Source of the DNA: Pseudomonas sp. GD03944
Lineage (GTDB): Bacteria; Pseudomonadota; Gammaproteobacteria; Pseudomonadales; Pseudomonadaceae
DNA length: 64,000 bases
Direction: 5' to 3'
Assembly (NCBI RefSeq): GCF_029839275.1
Contig: NZ_JAOCAH010000001.1
Coordinates: forward strand, 496,001 to 560,000
The notes beneath the pieces were generated by a model. It had not been told where the DNA came from. It saw only the letters and a list, made by a program, of their open reading frames with translations, and ran no database searches. The translations under genes and the position numbers were made by a program. Below, piece after piece: positions 18,215 to 27,407 of the stretch (position 1 is its first letter; every line of letters begins with the position of its first letter).

Positions 18215-19024
18215 TCAGGGCTGCAGCACCGACGACACCAGCAGCTGCGAGTACGGATGCTGCGGGTCGTCGAGGATCTGGTCGGTGAGGCCGGCCTCCA
18301 CCACATGGGAGCGACGCATCACCATCAACCGGTCGGCCAGCAGGCGCGCCACCGCCAGGTCGTGGGTGACGATCACCACCGCCAGGTCCAGCTCGCGCAC
18401 CAGGCCGCGCAGCAGGTCAAGCAGGCGTGCCTGCACCGACACGTCGAGGCCGCCGGTGGGTTCGTCCATGAACACCAGGCGCGGGCTGGACACCAGGTTG
18501 CGGGCGATCTGCAGGCGCTGCTGCATGCCACCGGAGAAGGTGCGCGGCAGGTCGTCGATGCGCAGCGGGTCGATTTCCACCTGCCGGAGCCAGTCGATGC
18601 CGGCCGCCCGCAGCTCGCCGTAATGGCGCACGCCCTGGGCCATCAGCCGCTCGCCGATGTTGGCACCGGCAGACACCGCCATGCGCAGGCCGTCCCGCGG
18701 GTTCTGCTCGACGAAGCCCCATTCGGTACGCAGCAACGTGCGGCGCTCGGCCTCGCTGGCGCGGTACAGGTCGACCGCGGTGCCGTTGCGGTGGCGGTAG
18801 GTCACCGTGCCCCGGTCCGGCTGGCCGCGTCCGGACAACAGGCTGAGCAGGGTCGACTTGCCCGAACCGGACTCGCCGACGATGCCCAGCACCTCACCGG
18901 GGTACAGGTCGAAGCTGACACCCTGGCAGCCCTTCTCCGGCCCGTACAGGCGAGTCAGGTCACGCGCGCTGAACAGCGGTTGCGCCGGCTCCGGGTGCGG
19001 GTTCAATCGTTCGGCGGCGCTCAT
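18215..19024 (-). CDS. phnK: PhnK, C-P lyase ABC-type protein
   Basis: This 269-residue ABC ATPase, about the usual length, has Walker A GESGSGKST, signature FSGGMQQRLQIARN and Walker B RLVFMDEPTGGLD. PhnK docks on the PhnJ subunit of the PhnGHIJ core in the known complex. It overlaps phnJ by four bases. Confidence 0.94.
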   Translation of the reverse strand: MSAAERLNPHPEPAQPLFSARDLTRLYGPEKGCQGVSFDLYPGEVLGIVGESGSGKSTLLSLLSGRGQPDRGTVTYRHRNGTAVDLYRASEAERRTLLRTEWGFVEQNPRDGLRMAVSAGANIGERLMAQGVRHYGELRAAGIDWLRQVEIDPLRIDDLPRTFSGGMQQRLQIARNLVSSPRLVFMDEPTGGLDVSVQARLLDLLRGLVRELDLAVVIVTHDLAVARLLADRLMVMRRSHVVEAGLTDQILDDPQHPYSQLLVSSVLQP

Positions 19025-19908
19025 TGCAGGACCTCCCCGGCAGCACCCTCATCGTCGCGGCGCTGCATGCAGTAATCGGTGTCGGAGCAGACGAAACGCT
19101 TGCTGCCGGCGTCATCGACGATCAGTTCGTCCAGGTAGGAATCGCGGCTGCCGCAGAAGGCGCAGCACTCCTCCCACTGCTGGACGGCGAACGGGTGATC
19201 GTCGAAGTCCAGGCTGACCACCCGGGTGTAGGGCGGCACGGCGTACAGGCGCTTCTCGCGGCCGGCGCCGAACAGCATCAACGCCGGGCTCATGTGCAGC
19301 TTGGGGTTGTCGAATTTGGGAATCGGCGACGGGTCCATCACGTAGCGGTCGTCCACCGTCACCGGGTAGGCGTAGCTGGTGGCGATGTGGCCGAAGGTGG
19401 CGATGTCCTCGTACAGCTTCACGTGCATCACCCCGTAGTCGCCGAGGGCGTGCATGGTGCGCGTCTCGGTTTCCGAGGGTTCGATGAAGCGCAGCGGCTC
19501 CGGGATCGGCACTTGGTAGACCATGATCTGGTCGCCGGTCAGCGGGGTTTCCGGAATCCGGTGGCGGGTCTGGATCACCGTGGCTTCCGGGGTACGCAGG
19601 GTGGTGCGGACGCCGGCAGTGCGGGCGAAGAAGCGGCGGATCGACACGGCGTTGGTGGTGTCGTCGGCGCCCTGGTCGATGACCTTGAGCACATCGTCGG
19701 CCCCCAGGATCGCGGCGGTCAGCTGCATGCCGCCGGTGCCCCAGCCATAGGGCAGCGGCATCTCGCGGCCGCCGAACGGCACCTGGTAACCGGGTACCGC
19801 CACGGCCTTGAGCAGGCCGCGGCGGATCATGCGTTTGGTCTGCTCGTCGAGGTAGGCGAAGTTGTAGCCACGCTCGGGGGCTTGGGTGATCGGCATCTGG
19901 ACGGTCAT
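19021..19908 (-). CDS. phnJ: PhnJ, radical SAM C-P lyase
   Basis: This 295-residue enzyme cleaves the carbon-phosphorus bond using an iron-sulfur cluster and S-adenosylmethionine. Cys249, Cys252, Cys274 and Cys280 are spaced 3-22-6, the same as the cluster and catalytic Cys residues in E. coli PhnJ. The start at 19908 (MTVQMPITQAPERGYN) overlaps phnI by four bases. The C-terminal tail after Cys280 is short and acidic. Confidence 0.96.
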   Translation of the reverse strand: MTVQMPITQAPERGYNFAYLDEQTKRMIRRGLLKAVAVPGYQVPFGGREMPLPYGWGTGGMQLTAAILGADDVLKVIDQGADDTTNAVSIRRFFARTAGVRTTLRTPEATVIQTRHRIPETPLTGDQIMVYQVPIPEPLRFIEPSETETRTMHALGDYGVMHVKLYEDIATFGHIATSYAYPVTVDDRYVMDPSPIPKFDNPKLHMSPALMLFGAGREKRLYAVPPYTRVVSLDFDDHPFAVQQWEECCAFCGSRDSYLDELIVDDAGSKRFVCSDTDYCMQRRDDEGAAGEVLQ

Positions 19909-20981
19909 CGGGCAGGCTCCTCGGCGCGTGGCGTGCGCAGTTTGCGGATCAGCTCCAGCTCGGACTGGAAGTCGACGTAGTGCGGCAGCTTCAGGTGCGA
20001 GACGAAGCCCGCGGCCTCGACGTTGTCGCAGTGCATCAGCACGAATTCCTCCTGCTGGGCCGGCCCCTCCACTTCTTCGCCGTACTCCGTGGTGCGCAGG
20101 GCGCGGTCCACCAGGGCCATGCCCATGGCCTTGCGCTCGGCGTAACCGAACGCCAGGCCATAGCCGCGGGTGAACTGCGGCTCGATGCCCTTGCCGCCGA
20201 CGAACTGGTTGACCATTTCGCACTCGGTCACCTCGATATCCCCCAGCGGCACGGCGAAGCCCAGTTCCTCCGGCGCCATCCACACCTCGGCCCGGCCGAT
20301 GCGGATCTCACCGGCGAACGGGTGGTTGCGCCCGTAACCGCGCTGGGTGGAATACCCCAGGGCCAGGAGAAAGCCCTCGTCGCCACGGGCCAGGGCCTGC
20401 AGGCGCTGGGCGCGGTTGGTGGGAAAGTCCAGGGGCTCGCGGGTGATGTCCGCCACCTCGCCGCCCTCTTCCGTTTCGCGCGTCATCAGCCCTTCATCGG
20501 CCAGGAAATCCAGCACCCGCGGGCAGTCGGTGGGCGCTGCCGAGACTGCTGCCTGTGGCCCAGGGTGTTCGCCCTCGGCCAGCAGGGCGAAGTCCAGCAA
20601 GCGGTGGGTGTAGTCGAAGGTCGGCCCCAGCAACTGGCCGCCCGGCACATCCTTGAAGGTGGCGGAAATGCGCCGGCTCAGGGTCATCGCCGTGGTGTCC
20701 AGCGGCTGCGTGGCCCCGAAGCGCGGCAAGGTGGTCCGGTAGGCGCGCAGCAGGAAGATCGCTTCCATGAGGTCACCGGCGGCCTGCTTGATGGCCAGGG
20801 CCGCCAGTTGTTCGTCGTACAGCGAGCCTTCGCTCATCACCCGGGCCACGGCCAGGGGCAGCTGCTGGCGCACCTGCTCCACATCGAGCTCGGGAATGGA
20901 GGTATCGCCGCGGCGCTTCTTCGCCAGCAGCAGGTGGGCGTTGTCGATGGCGCGTTCGCCACCTTTGACGGCGACATACAT
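19905..20981 (-). CDS. phnI: PhnI, C-P lyase core subunit
   Basis: This 358-residue protein is the nucleosidase-type subunit that starts the pathway by joining phosphonate to ATP ribose with PhnG, PhnH and PhnL. It begins MYVAVKGGERAIDNAH, the family's hallmark N-terminus, and ends with VSHLKLPHYVDFQSELELIRKLR. The start overlaps the phnH stop by one base (TGATG). Confidence 0.95.
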   Translation of the reverse strand: MYVAVKGGERAIDNAHLLLAKKRRGDTSIPELDVEQVRQQLPLAVARVMSEGSLYDEQLAALAIKQAAGDLMEAIFLLRAYRTTLPRFGATQPLDTTAMTLSRRISATFKDVPGGQLLGPTFDYTHRLLDFALLAEGEHPGPQAAVSAAPTDCPRVLDFLADEGLMTRETEEGGEVADITREPLDFPTNRAQRLQALARGDEGFLLALGYSTQRGYGRNHPFAGEIRIGRAEVWMAPEELGFAVPLGDIEVTECEMVNQFVGGKGIEPQFTRGYGLAFGYAERKAMGMALVDRALRTTEYGEEVEGPAQQEEFVLMHCDNVEAAGFVSHLKLPHYVDFQSELELIRKLRTPRAEEPAR

Positions 20982-21592
20982 CAGGCGGCCTCCTCGGCAG
21001 GGGTCAGCACATGGGTGCTGCGCGGCAGGCCGATGATCTGGCTGCCCGCAGCGAAGAAGGCATCCAGCCCGCGTGGGAAGGCACTGCGCGCCTGGCGCTG
21101 CTGCCAGAACACCGCTGGCAACGGCAGGCTCACGCTGCGCACGTCCTTGATTCCCGGGCCGCGCCAGCGCAATGGCGCGCTGCCGTCGAGGGCCTCGAGT
21201 TGGATCAGCAAGGTGCAGGACTGGTCGGGGTAGCGTTCGCTGCCGTTGTCGAAGTCGCTCAGGTCGTGCAATTGCGGCTCATCGAGCAAGGCGAACAGCG
21301 CCAGCTCGCGCGCTTCGACGATCGGGCAACCGCAGTGGAACGCCAGGTTGGCGCGGATCAGCGGGGTGTCGAAGGACGGTGCCAGCCACAGCGGCGTGTC
21401 GCCGTCGAGAAACGCCAGGCACAGTGCATAGGTCGCCGGCGCCAGGCCGTCCAGGGCCAGGGCGCGGTCCAGCGGCTGGACCAGGCCGGGCTCGGCCAGC
21501 GCCTTGAGCGCCACGCGGAAACTGGCCTGGGCATCCAGCACCGGATCGTTGAAGGCCGGTTGCAGCCATTCGGAGCTGTAAAGCGCAGTCAT
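20981..21592 (-). CDS. phnH: PhnH, C-P lyase core subunit
   Basis: This 203-residue protein matches PhnH: FNDPVLDAQASFRVALKALAEPG near the start is the conserved N-terminal region. It is a structural member of the PhnGHIJ core. The ATG at 21592 overlaps the phnG stop by one base; a TTG three bases upstream also gives an open frame but is less likely. Confidence 0.93.
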   Translation of the reverse strand: MTALYSSEWLQPAFNDPVLDAQASFRVALKALAEPGLVQPLDRALALDGLAPATYALCLAFLDGDTPLWLAPSFDTPLIRANLAFHCGCPIVEARELALFALLDEPQLHDLSDFDNGSERYPDQSCTLLIQLEALDGSAPLRWRGPGIKDVRSVSLPLPAVFWQQRQARSAFPRGLDAFFAAGSQIIGLPRSTHVLTPAEEAA

Positions 21593-22053
21593 CAATCCTC
21601 TCCTCTGACCAGGGTGAAGAATTCCACCTGGGTTGTTGCGGTGTCCGCCTCGGTACTGGCCCGTGCCGCCTGCTGCTCGGCCGCCAGGGGTTCGATCAGT
21701 TGTTCCAGCCAGTGCTGTTGCTGCGCGCCCTGCAGGTGGGCGTCCGCCAGGGCGGCGAGTTCGGCGTGGCGCTTGTCGCGCCCCGCCACGTAGCTGTAGC
21801 CGGTGCGTCCGTCCCCCAGGCGTACCACGCAGCGGGTCACGGTCATTTCGCCGAGGTTGAAGGCGCTGCCGGTGCCGCCCATGCGGCCGCGTACCAGGGT
21901 CATGCCGACCTCGGGGGCGCGAATCAGTTGGTAGTCAGCGTCCATCAGGGCCGCCTCGAAACGCGGCAGGTGCTGGCCGGCGCGGGCGAGCACGCCCATC
22001 CAGCGCTGGCGAAGGGCGATCTGCGGGTCGTGGTGCATGGTCGGGTTCTCCAT
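21592..22053 (-). CDS. phnG: PhnG, C-P lyase core subunit
   Basis: This 153-residue protein is the small core subunit. The stretch RQRWMGVLARA and the middle VGMTLVRGRMGGTGSAFNLGEMTVTRCVV are typical. Two ATGs compete: 22053, which overlaps the phnF stop (TGATG), and 22038. I took the coupled one. A long in-frame extension upstream to 22419 is not part of the gene. Confidence 0.93.
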   Translation of the reverse strand: MENPTMHHDPQIALRQRWMGVLARAGQHLPRFEAALMDADYQLIRAPEVGMTLVRGRMGGTGSAFNLGEMTVTRCVVRLGDGRTGYSYVAGRDKRHAELAALADAHLQGAQQQHWLEQLIEPLAAEQQAARASTEADTATTQVEFFTLVRGED

Positions 22054-22757
22054 CAGGGGGCGACCTGGTACTGGAAGCGGTCGGCACGGCTGGTCGACAG
22101 CGCCAGCTCCACCGGCCGCCCGGCAACGTCGCGGGACAAGGTGAGTACGGTGAGCAGCGGCGCGTGCTGTGGCATCAGCAGGCGCGCGGCCTCTTCGCGG
22201 CTGGGCAGGCGCGCACCGATCAGGCTGAAGGTGCGGGTCAGGTGCAAGTCGCGCTCGGCCAGGTGCTGGCGCAGCGAGCCGCCCTGGTAGTCGGTGAGCA
22301 GGCCGGCGCGGCTGGCACAGAAGCGGTGGCGGATCAGGCTGACCGGCTGGCCGTCGAGCAGGCGCAGGGTGCTCAGCTCGATCAGCGGCGCGGCGTCTGG
22401 CAGTTGCAGGTGCTGACACTCCTCCTGGCTGGCCGCGCGCTGGCGGCGCTCCAGCAGCTGCGCCTCCACACGGTGCCCCAGGGCAGACAGCGATTCGCTG
22501 TAGGCACTGCCCGCCTCCACCGGGTAGATCAGCGGCTTGGCCAGCACCCGCGTGCCCTTGCCCTGCTGGCGCAGCAGGCGGCCTTCGAGCACCAGCTCGT
22601 CGACGGCCCGGCGCACCGTGTGGCGGTTGACAGAGAAGCGCGAGGCCAGCTGGATTTCCCCCGGCAGGTAATCGCCCGGGGCCAGGTGACGCAGCTCCTC
22701 GCGGAGCACGGCGGCCAGCTCGCGGTACAGCGGTTCGGTTTGTCTAGACAAGTGCAT
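22053..22757 (-). CDS. phnF: PhnF, GntR-family regulator of phosphonate genes
   Basis: This 234-residue regulator has an N-terminal winged helix (YLPGEIQLASRFSVNRHTVRRAVDELVLEGRLL) and a C-terminal UTRA effector domain of HutC type. It is within the operon, 33 bases downstream of phnE, and coupled to phnG. It probably responds to a phosphonate pathway compound, with the Pho box giving the main phosphate control. Confidence 0.92.
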   Translation of the reverse strand: MHLSRQTEPLYRELAAVLREELRHLAPGDYLPGEIQLASRFSVNRHTVRRAVDELVLEGRLLRQQGKGTRVLAKPLIYPVEAGSAYSESLSALGHRVEAQLLERRQRAASQEECQHLQLPDAAPLIELSTLRLLDGQPVSLIRHRFCASRAGLLTDYQGGSLRQHLAERDLHLTRTFSLIGARLPSREEAARLLMPQHAPLLTVLTLSRDVAGRPVELALSTSRADRFQYQVAP

Positions 22758-22790
22758 GCTTGAAAAAAGGCGCTCACCGCGCCCCCTCGA

Positions 22791-23585
22791 TCAGATGAAC
22801 TGTTTGCGCAGGCGCTGCGACAGGATGTCGATCAGGCTGACCACCACGATGATCACGATCAGCAGGGCGCAGGTCTGGGCGAACTGGAACCCGCGGATCG
22901 CCTCCCAGAGGATCACGCCGATGCCGCCGGCACCGACCATGCCCACCACCGTGGCCGAGCGCACGTTGGACTCGAAGCGGTACAGCGAGTAGGAAATCCA
23001 CAGCGGCAGGACCTGGGGAATGACCCCGAAGATCACTTCCTGCAGGGCGCTGGCGCCGGTGGCGCGCACCCCTTCCACCGGGCCCGGATCGATAGCCTCC
23101 ACCGCTTCGGCGAACAGCTTGGCCAGCACCCCGGTGGTGCCGATGAACAGCGCCAGCACCCCGGCGAACGGCCCCAGGCCGACCGCGACCACGAACAACA
23201 TGGCGAACACCATTTCGTTGATCGACCGGCAGGCGTCCATCACCCGCCGTACCGGCTGGTAGACCCACCAGGGCACGATGTTGGCGGAGCACAGGATGCC
23301 CAGCGGGATGGCGCAGACGATGGCCAGCACCGTGCCCCACAGGGCGATCTGCACGGTGATGATCATTTCCTTGAGGTACAGCTCCCAGTTGCTGAAGTCC
23401 GGCGGGAAGAAGTCGGCGGCGAAGGTCGCCATGTTGCCCGCGTCACGGATCAGGCCGAGGGGGTTCATCTCGGCGCCCTTCCAGGACCAGGCCAGCAGGG
23501 CGAAGAACAGGCCCCAGCCGATCAGTTGAGGCCAGGAGCGCTTGGCGCTGGCATCGAGGCCGGAAGCGGAAGTCAGAGTGGTCAT
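22791..23585 (-). CDS. phnE: PhnE, phosphonate ABC transporter permease
   Basis: This 264-residue inner-membrane permease has about six hydrophobic segments and the EAA-type loop [16 protein letters not shown] seen in PhnE. It works with PhnC (ATPase) and PhnD (binding protein). There is only one phnE in the operon; some C-P lyase clusters carry two. Confidence 0.93.
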   Translation of the reverse strand: MTTLTSASGLDASAKRSWPQLIGWGLFFALLAWSWKGAEMNPLGLIRDAGNMATFAADFFPPDFSNWELYLKEMIITVQIALWGTVLAIVCAIPLGILCSANIVPWWVYQPVRRVMDACRSINEMVFAMLFVVAVGLGPFAGVLALFIGTTGVLAKLFAEAVEAIDPGPVEGVRATGASALQEVIFGVIPQVLPLWISYSLYRFESNVRSATVVGMVGAGGIGVILWEAIRGFQFAQTCALLIVIIVVVSLIDILSQRLRKQFI

Positions 23586-23651
23586 GACAAAGTCTCGACG
23601 AAAAAGGCGAAGTCAGCCGCCCTGCCCGGCTGGGCAAGGCGGCTAGCGGAA

Positions 23652-24656
23652 TCAGCCAGCGTTGGCAGCGTTCTTCTGCTCACGCTCGGCCATGCGCTGT
23701 TCCAGCGTGGCCAGTTGTTCGTCCAGCTCCTTGAGCTTGGCCTGCTTGTCGCCGTCGGACAGCTTGTCGTTGTTGGCCACGTCGCTGCGCTGCTTGAACA
23801 GCTCCAACTGGCGAACCGGCAGCAGCTGGTCGTCATCGGCAGCGCGGAACTTGCCCCACTGCAGGCCCTCGAGCACTTTCAGCTCATCCGGCTGGTCGCC
23901 GTAGGTCATGAAGAATTCACGCAGGGTGGCCTTGTCGCCGGCGCTGAGGTTCTTGCGCCAGACCATCGGGTCGGACGGAATCAGCGGCGAGGTCCAGATC
24001 ACCTTCAGTTGCGCGGCCTTGTCCGGCGCGGTGATTTCCAGGCGCTCCATGCCTTCGCTGTTGAAGGTGCCGATGTCCACCTGCTTGTTGGCCACCGACA
24101 GGGCGTTGACCTCGTGGCTGCCGTTCAGCGCGCGCTTGAAAATGCGGTTGGCGTCGACCTTGTTCTGGGCGAACACGTAGTAGCCGGGCACCAGATAACC
24201 GGACGTGGAGTTCGGGTCGCCGTTGGCGAAGGTCAGGTTCTTGGCGTTCTTGAGCATGTCCTCGACCGAATTGATCGGGCTGTCCTTGTGCGCCACCATC
24301 AGGCTGTAATAGCCCTGCGAGCCGTTGGCCGCGACGGTCTGGGCGAACACCTCGCCACCCGCCCGGTCCACCGCCTCCATGGCGGCCTTGTTGCCGTACC
24401 AGGCCACGTCGACCTTGTCGAAACGCATGCCCTGGATGATCCCGGCATAGTCCGGGGCGAAGAACGCCTTGATCTTCATCCCGGTCTTCTCGCTCATGGC
24501 CTTGAGGAACGGGTCCCAGGTGCTTCTCAGGTTCTGCGACGACTCGGTGGAAATGATGCCGAAGTTGATTTCCTGGTCGGCGGCCTGGGCAGTGCCCAGG
24601 ACCGAGCCGGCCAGCAGCGCCGACGCGGCGAATACATGGCTGATGCGTTTGAACAT
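23652..24656 (-). CDS. phnD: PhnD, phosphonate-binding periplasmic protein
   Basis: This 334-residue protein has a signal peptide (cut after AQA, about residue 25) and the PhnD fold: INFGIISTESSQNLRSTWDPF, FFAPDYAGIIQGMRFDKVDVAWYGNKAA. The C-terminal 60 residues are a charged coiled coil. The ATG at 24656 has GGAG eight to twelve bases upstream; a GTG three codons earlier overlaps that site and is less likely. Confidence 0.94.
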   Translation of the reverse strand: MFKRISHVFAASALLAGSVLGTAQAADQEINFGIISTESSQNLRSTWDPFLKAMSEKTGMKIKAFFAPDYAGIIQGMRFDKVDVAWYGNKAAMEAVDRAGGEVFAQTVAANGSQGYYSLMVAHKDSPINSVEDMLKNAKNLTFANGDPNSTSGYLVPGYYVFAQNKVDANRIFKRALNGSHEVNALSVANKQVDIGTFNSEGMERLEITAPDKAAQLKVIWTSPLIPSDPMVWRKNLSAGDKATLREFFMTYGDQPDELKVLEGLQWGKFRAADDDQLLPVRQLELFKQRSDVANNDKLSDGDKQAKLKELDEQLATLEQRMAEREQKNAANAG

Positions 24657-24711
24657 GCAAAGCACTCCTGCGAAGGATGGGCGTTCGGGAACAAGCGGAA
24701 TTCGGGGGCGG

Positions 24712-25548
24712 TCAGGCTTTCGCCAGGGTCAGCGACACGTCGCGGGGCCGTGGGCGGCGCGCGGCGTCGCTCAGCAGCAGGCTGGCGTCGAGGTCGGCGC
24801 CATAGAGGTCATTGAGGAAGTTCGGACTGAGCCCGGCGGTCGGGCCGTCGAAGTGGATGCGCCCGCCTTTCAGGGCCACCGCGCGCTGGCAATAGCGCAT
24901 GGCATAGTCCACCTGATGCAGGGTCACCACTACGGTCTTGCCGTCTTCGCGGTTGATGTCCGCGAGGATGTCCATGACCTTGCGGGCGGACTCGGGGTCC
25001 AGCGAGGCGATCGGCTCGTCGGCCAGGATCACCTCGGCCCGCTGGCACAGCGTGCGGGCGATCGCCACGCGCTGTTGCTGGCCGCCGGACAGGGTGGAGG
25101 CGCGCTGCTGGGCCAGATCGACCAGGCCGACACGCTCCAACGCATGCAGCGCGCGCTGCTTCTCCTCGACGGTGAACAGGCCGAAGGTGCCGCGCCAGCG
25201 CGGCGTGCGCCCCAGGCAACCGAGCAGCACGTTCTGCAGGACGCTCAGGCGCCCCACCAGATTGAACTGCTGGAAGATATAGCCGATGTCGGCACGCAAC
25301 CGGCGCACGTCGCCGTTCAGCCGGCCCTGGGCCTGCACTTCACGGCCCAGCACCTCGATGCGCCCGCCGTCCGATCGGTCGCAGCAGGCCAGGCCCGCCA
25401 CATGGCGCAGCAGCGTGGATTTGCCGGAGCCCGAGGCGCCGATCAGCGCCACCATTTCGCCGGGCTGGATCGACAAGGCGAGGTCGAACAAGGCTTGCTT
25501 GCGACCGAACGATTTGTTCAGCCGCTCGACCTGGATCACTGCGCTCAT
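24712..25548 (-). CDS. phnC: PhnC, phosphonate ABC transporter ATPase
   Basis: This 278-residue ATPase carries Walker [10 protein letters not shown], signature [14 protein letters not shown] and Walker [13 protein letters not shown]. It is the first gene of the phn operon, with PhnD and PhnE following. A probable Pho box lies 80-120 bases upstream of its ATG. The C-terminal 20 residues are rich in Arg and Ala. Confidence 0.95.
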   Translation of the reverse strand: MSAVIQVERLNKSFGRKQALFDLALSIQPGEMVALIGASGSGKSTLLRHVAGLACCDRSDGGRIEVLGREVQAQGRLNGDVRRLRADIGYIFQQFNLVGRLSVLQNVLLGCLGRTPRWRGTFGLFTVEEKQRALHALERVGLVDLAQQRASTLSGGQQQRVAIARTLCQRAEVILADEPIASLDPESARKVMDILADINREDGKTVVVTLHQVDYAMRYCQRAVALKGGRIHFDGPTAGLSPNFLNDLYGADLDASLLLSDAARRPRPRDVSLTLAKA

Positions 25549-25626
25549 GGGATGCCCCCTCTTGTTTTAACGGTTGCTCGGCGACGCCAGGCCACCTGCT
25601 GGTGTAGACCAAGCTAGGCAAATCCT

Positions 25627-25666
25627 GTGTCAGCCCCGTTAACGGGCCATGACGCTTGAGTGACGA
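25627..25666 (-). promoter_or_regulatory. probable Pho box upstream of phnC
   Basis: On the minus strand, half-sites CGTCAC and CGTCAT start 11 bases apart (25649-25666), followed in the same 11-base phase by GTTAAC and TGACAC. PhoB sites are 7-base direct repeats with 4-base spacers, which this matches in phase; words resemble CTGTCAT only partly. The location and the phosphonate operon support PhoB control. The minus-10 box is not clear. Confidence 0.5.
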
Positions 25667-25693
25667 TTCGTTGAAGGTTTTTCGGAATAGGCG

Positions 25694-25719
25694 GAACGTT
25701 TTGTCGAGTTTGTGTCCAA
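25694..25719 (+). promoter_or_regulatory. candidate AlgU (sigma-22) promoter for amrZ
   Basis: GAACGT (25694) and TCCAA (25715) are separated by 15 bases, close to the GAACTT-N16-TCnAA pattern of AlgU promoters. amrZ of P. aeruginosa is AlgU-dependent, which raises the likelihood. The spacing is one base short, so this is tentative. Confidence 0.35.
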
Positions 25720-25799
25720 CTACACGAATTTCGGATAACTGGTGCTGGCAAAAAGCCGGTACTGGCGTCAGAATTCGACACGTATTTGACGTCAAAGAA

Positions 25800-25826
25800 T
25801 TGTTTGCGTGACCAAAAGGTTATAAT
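25800..25826 (+). promoter_or_regulatory. candidate sigma-70 promoter for amrZ
   Basis: A perfect TATAAT minus-10 lies at 25821-25826 with TTGTTT at 25800-25805 (15-base spacer). It is about 109 bases upstream of the amrZ start and would give a leader of roughly 100 nucleotides. Confidence 0.45.
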
Positions 25827-25934
25827 GCGGCAAATGGCGAATCTGGTTGAACGGCTAGTGCTAAAGATGGTCAAACCGGTGACAATCTCGACGCTCATGC
25901 CAGCATCGCTTCCCTGAACTAACCGGTTTAATGT

Positions 25935-26261
25935 ATGCGCCCTATGAAACAGGCTATCTATTCCAGCCGCACGGCTGACAAGTTCGTCGTTCGTTTGCCC
26001 GACGGCATGCGTGAACGCATTGCTGATGTAGCGCGTAACCATCACCGCAGCATGAATTCGGAAATAATCGCCCGCCTGGAGCAGAGCATGCTTCAGGAAG
26101 GCACGCTGGGTGATGACGTCAACCTGCGTCTGGACAGCCCCGAGCTGTCCCTGCACGAACGCGAATTGCTGCAACGCTTCCGCCAGTTGTCTCGCCGTCA
26201 GCAGAATGCCCTCGTGGCATTGATCGCTCACGACGTCGAAATGGCTGCCGAAGAAGCCTAA
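25935..26261 (+). CDS. amrZ: AmrZ, ribbon-helix-helix regulator
   Basis: This 108-residue protein is the alginate and motility regulator. The Arc-type ribbon-helix-helix reads [42 protein letters not shown], and the C-terminal tetramerisation part is [18 protein letters not shown], nearly as in P. aeruginosa AmrZ. It controls biofilm, motility and c-di-GMP genes there. It is divergent from phnC and followed by a terminator. Confidence 0.96.
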   Translation: MRPMKQAIYSSRTADKFVVRLPDGMRERIADVARNHHRSMNSEIIARLEQSMLQEGTLGDDVNLRLDSPELSLHERELLQRFRQLSRRQQNALVALIAHDVEMAAEEA

Positions 26262-26268
26262 ACAGCAG

Positions 26269-26306
26269 CAACAAAAAAACCGGCTCTGGAGCCGGTTTTT
26301 TTGTTG
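26269..26306. terminator. bidirectional terminator amrZ / AraC regulator
   Basis: CAACAAAAAAACCGGCTC pairs with GAGCCGGTTTTTTTGTTG around a short loop. It is strong on both strands and lies between two convergent genes. Confidence 0.95.
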
Positions 26307-26320
26307 CCCGCGTTTTTTGC

Positions 26321-27259
26321 CTACAGCGCCAGGCCACGCTCCGCGCCCACCGCCGGGGCCAGCGACAGCAAAGCCTTGAGATGGCGCACCTCGTGCCCGG
26401 GTGCTCGGCCGAACAACCGCTTGAACTCGCGACTGAACTGCGACGGGCTTTCGTAGCCGACCCGCTGCGCCGCACTGCTCGCACTCAGTCCTTCGCGAAT
26501 CATCATCAGCCGCGCCTGGTGCAGCCGCACGGTCTTGAGGTACTGCAACGGCGAGGACGACGTCACCGCCTTGAAGTGCACGTGGAAGGCCGGCACGCTC
26601 ATGTTCGCCGCCTCGGCCAGCGTGGTGACATCCAGGCTCTGGTCGTAGCTCGAATGAATGCGCTGCAGCACCCGGGCGATCCGCCCGAAGTGCCCGCCCT
26701 GTGACAGGGTAGCGCGCAGTCCCCCGCCCTGCTCCCCCATCAGCACCCGAAACACGATCTCCCGAATGATCGACGCCCCGAGCAAGCGCGCCTCTTCCGG
26801 CGAACTCAAGGCCTCGAGCAGGCGCAGCGTCGCATCGGCCAGCCGGCTGTCCATCGGCGTCGAATGCAGGGTTTGTGGCAGGGGCTGGGTCGCGCCGCGG
26901 ACTTCCTCCAGCCCCATCGCCAGCTCGGCAACCAGTTGCGGGTCGACACGCAAGGCCAAGCCCAGCAGCGGCTCCGCCTCGCTCGCTTCGGTCTCGATGG
27001 TGAACGGCAGCGGCACCGACAGCACCAGGTAGTGCTGGGCATCGTAGACATAGAGTTTGCCGCTGTGCAGGCCGCGCTTGCGCCCTTGGATCACGATCAC
27101 GATGCTCGGCTCGTACAGCGCCGGCGTGCTGGGCAGCGCGCGGTTGGAGCGCATGAAGGTTACGCCGTCGTGCAGGGCACGGGTGTAGCCCTCTTCGGGC
27201 GCCAGGCGCAGCATCAACTCGACCATGCGCCGCCGCTGGTCTTCAGGTATCACCGTCAT
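26321..27259 (-). CDS. AraC family transcriptional regulator
   Basis: This 312-residue regulator has an N-terminal AraC_N-type sensor half and two C-terminal helix-turn-helix motifs (LDVTTLAEAANMSVPAFHVHFKAV and SASSAAQRVGYESPSQFSREFKRLFG). It resembles regulators of nearby dehydrogenase genes in pseudomonads. It is divergent, over 148 bases, from the secreted NTF2-like gene, its most likely target. The effector is unknown. Confidence 0.88.
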   Translation of the reverse strand: MTVIPEDQRRRMVELMLRLAPEEGYTRALHDGVTFMRSNRALPSTPALYEPSIVIVIQGRKRGLHSGKLYVYDAQHYLVLSVPLPFTIETEASEAEPLLGLALRVDPQLVAELAMGLEEVRGATQPLPQTLHSTPMDSRLADATLRLLEALSSPEEARLLGASIIREIVFRVLMGEQGGGLRATLSQGGHFGRIARVLQRIHSSYDQSLDVTTLAEAANMSVPAFHVHFKAVTSSSPLQYLKTVRLHQARLMMIREGLSASSAAQRVGYESPSQFSREFKRLFGRAPGHEVRHLKALLSLAPAVGAERGLAL

Positions 27260-27407
27260 CGTTCAGGCAACCGCATCGCTCAGGGATGAGACGGCATTCT
27301 AGGGGTCACTCGATAGAAACAGGCAAGGTCGAAAGAGTAACCGGACTTAGCAACCAGCGCGCCCCTGCCTAGCATGACCCTGACGACCACAACAGGAGAA
27401 CCACCCC

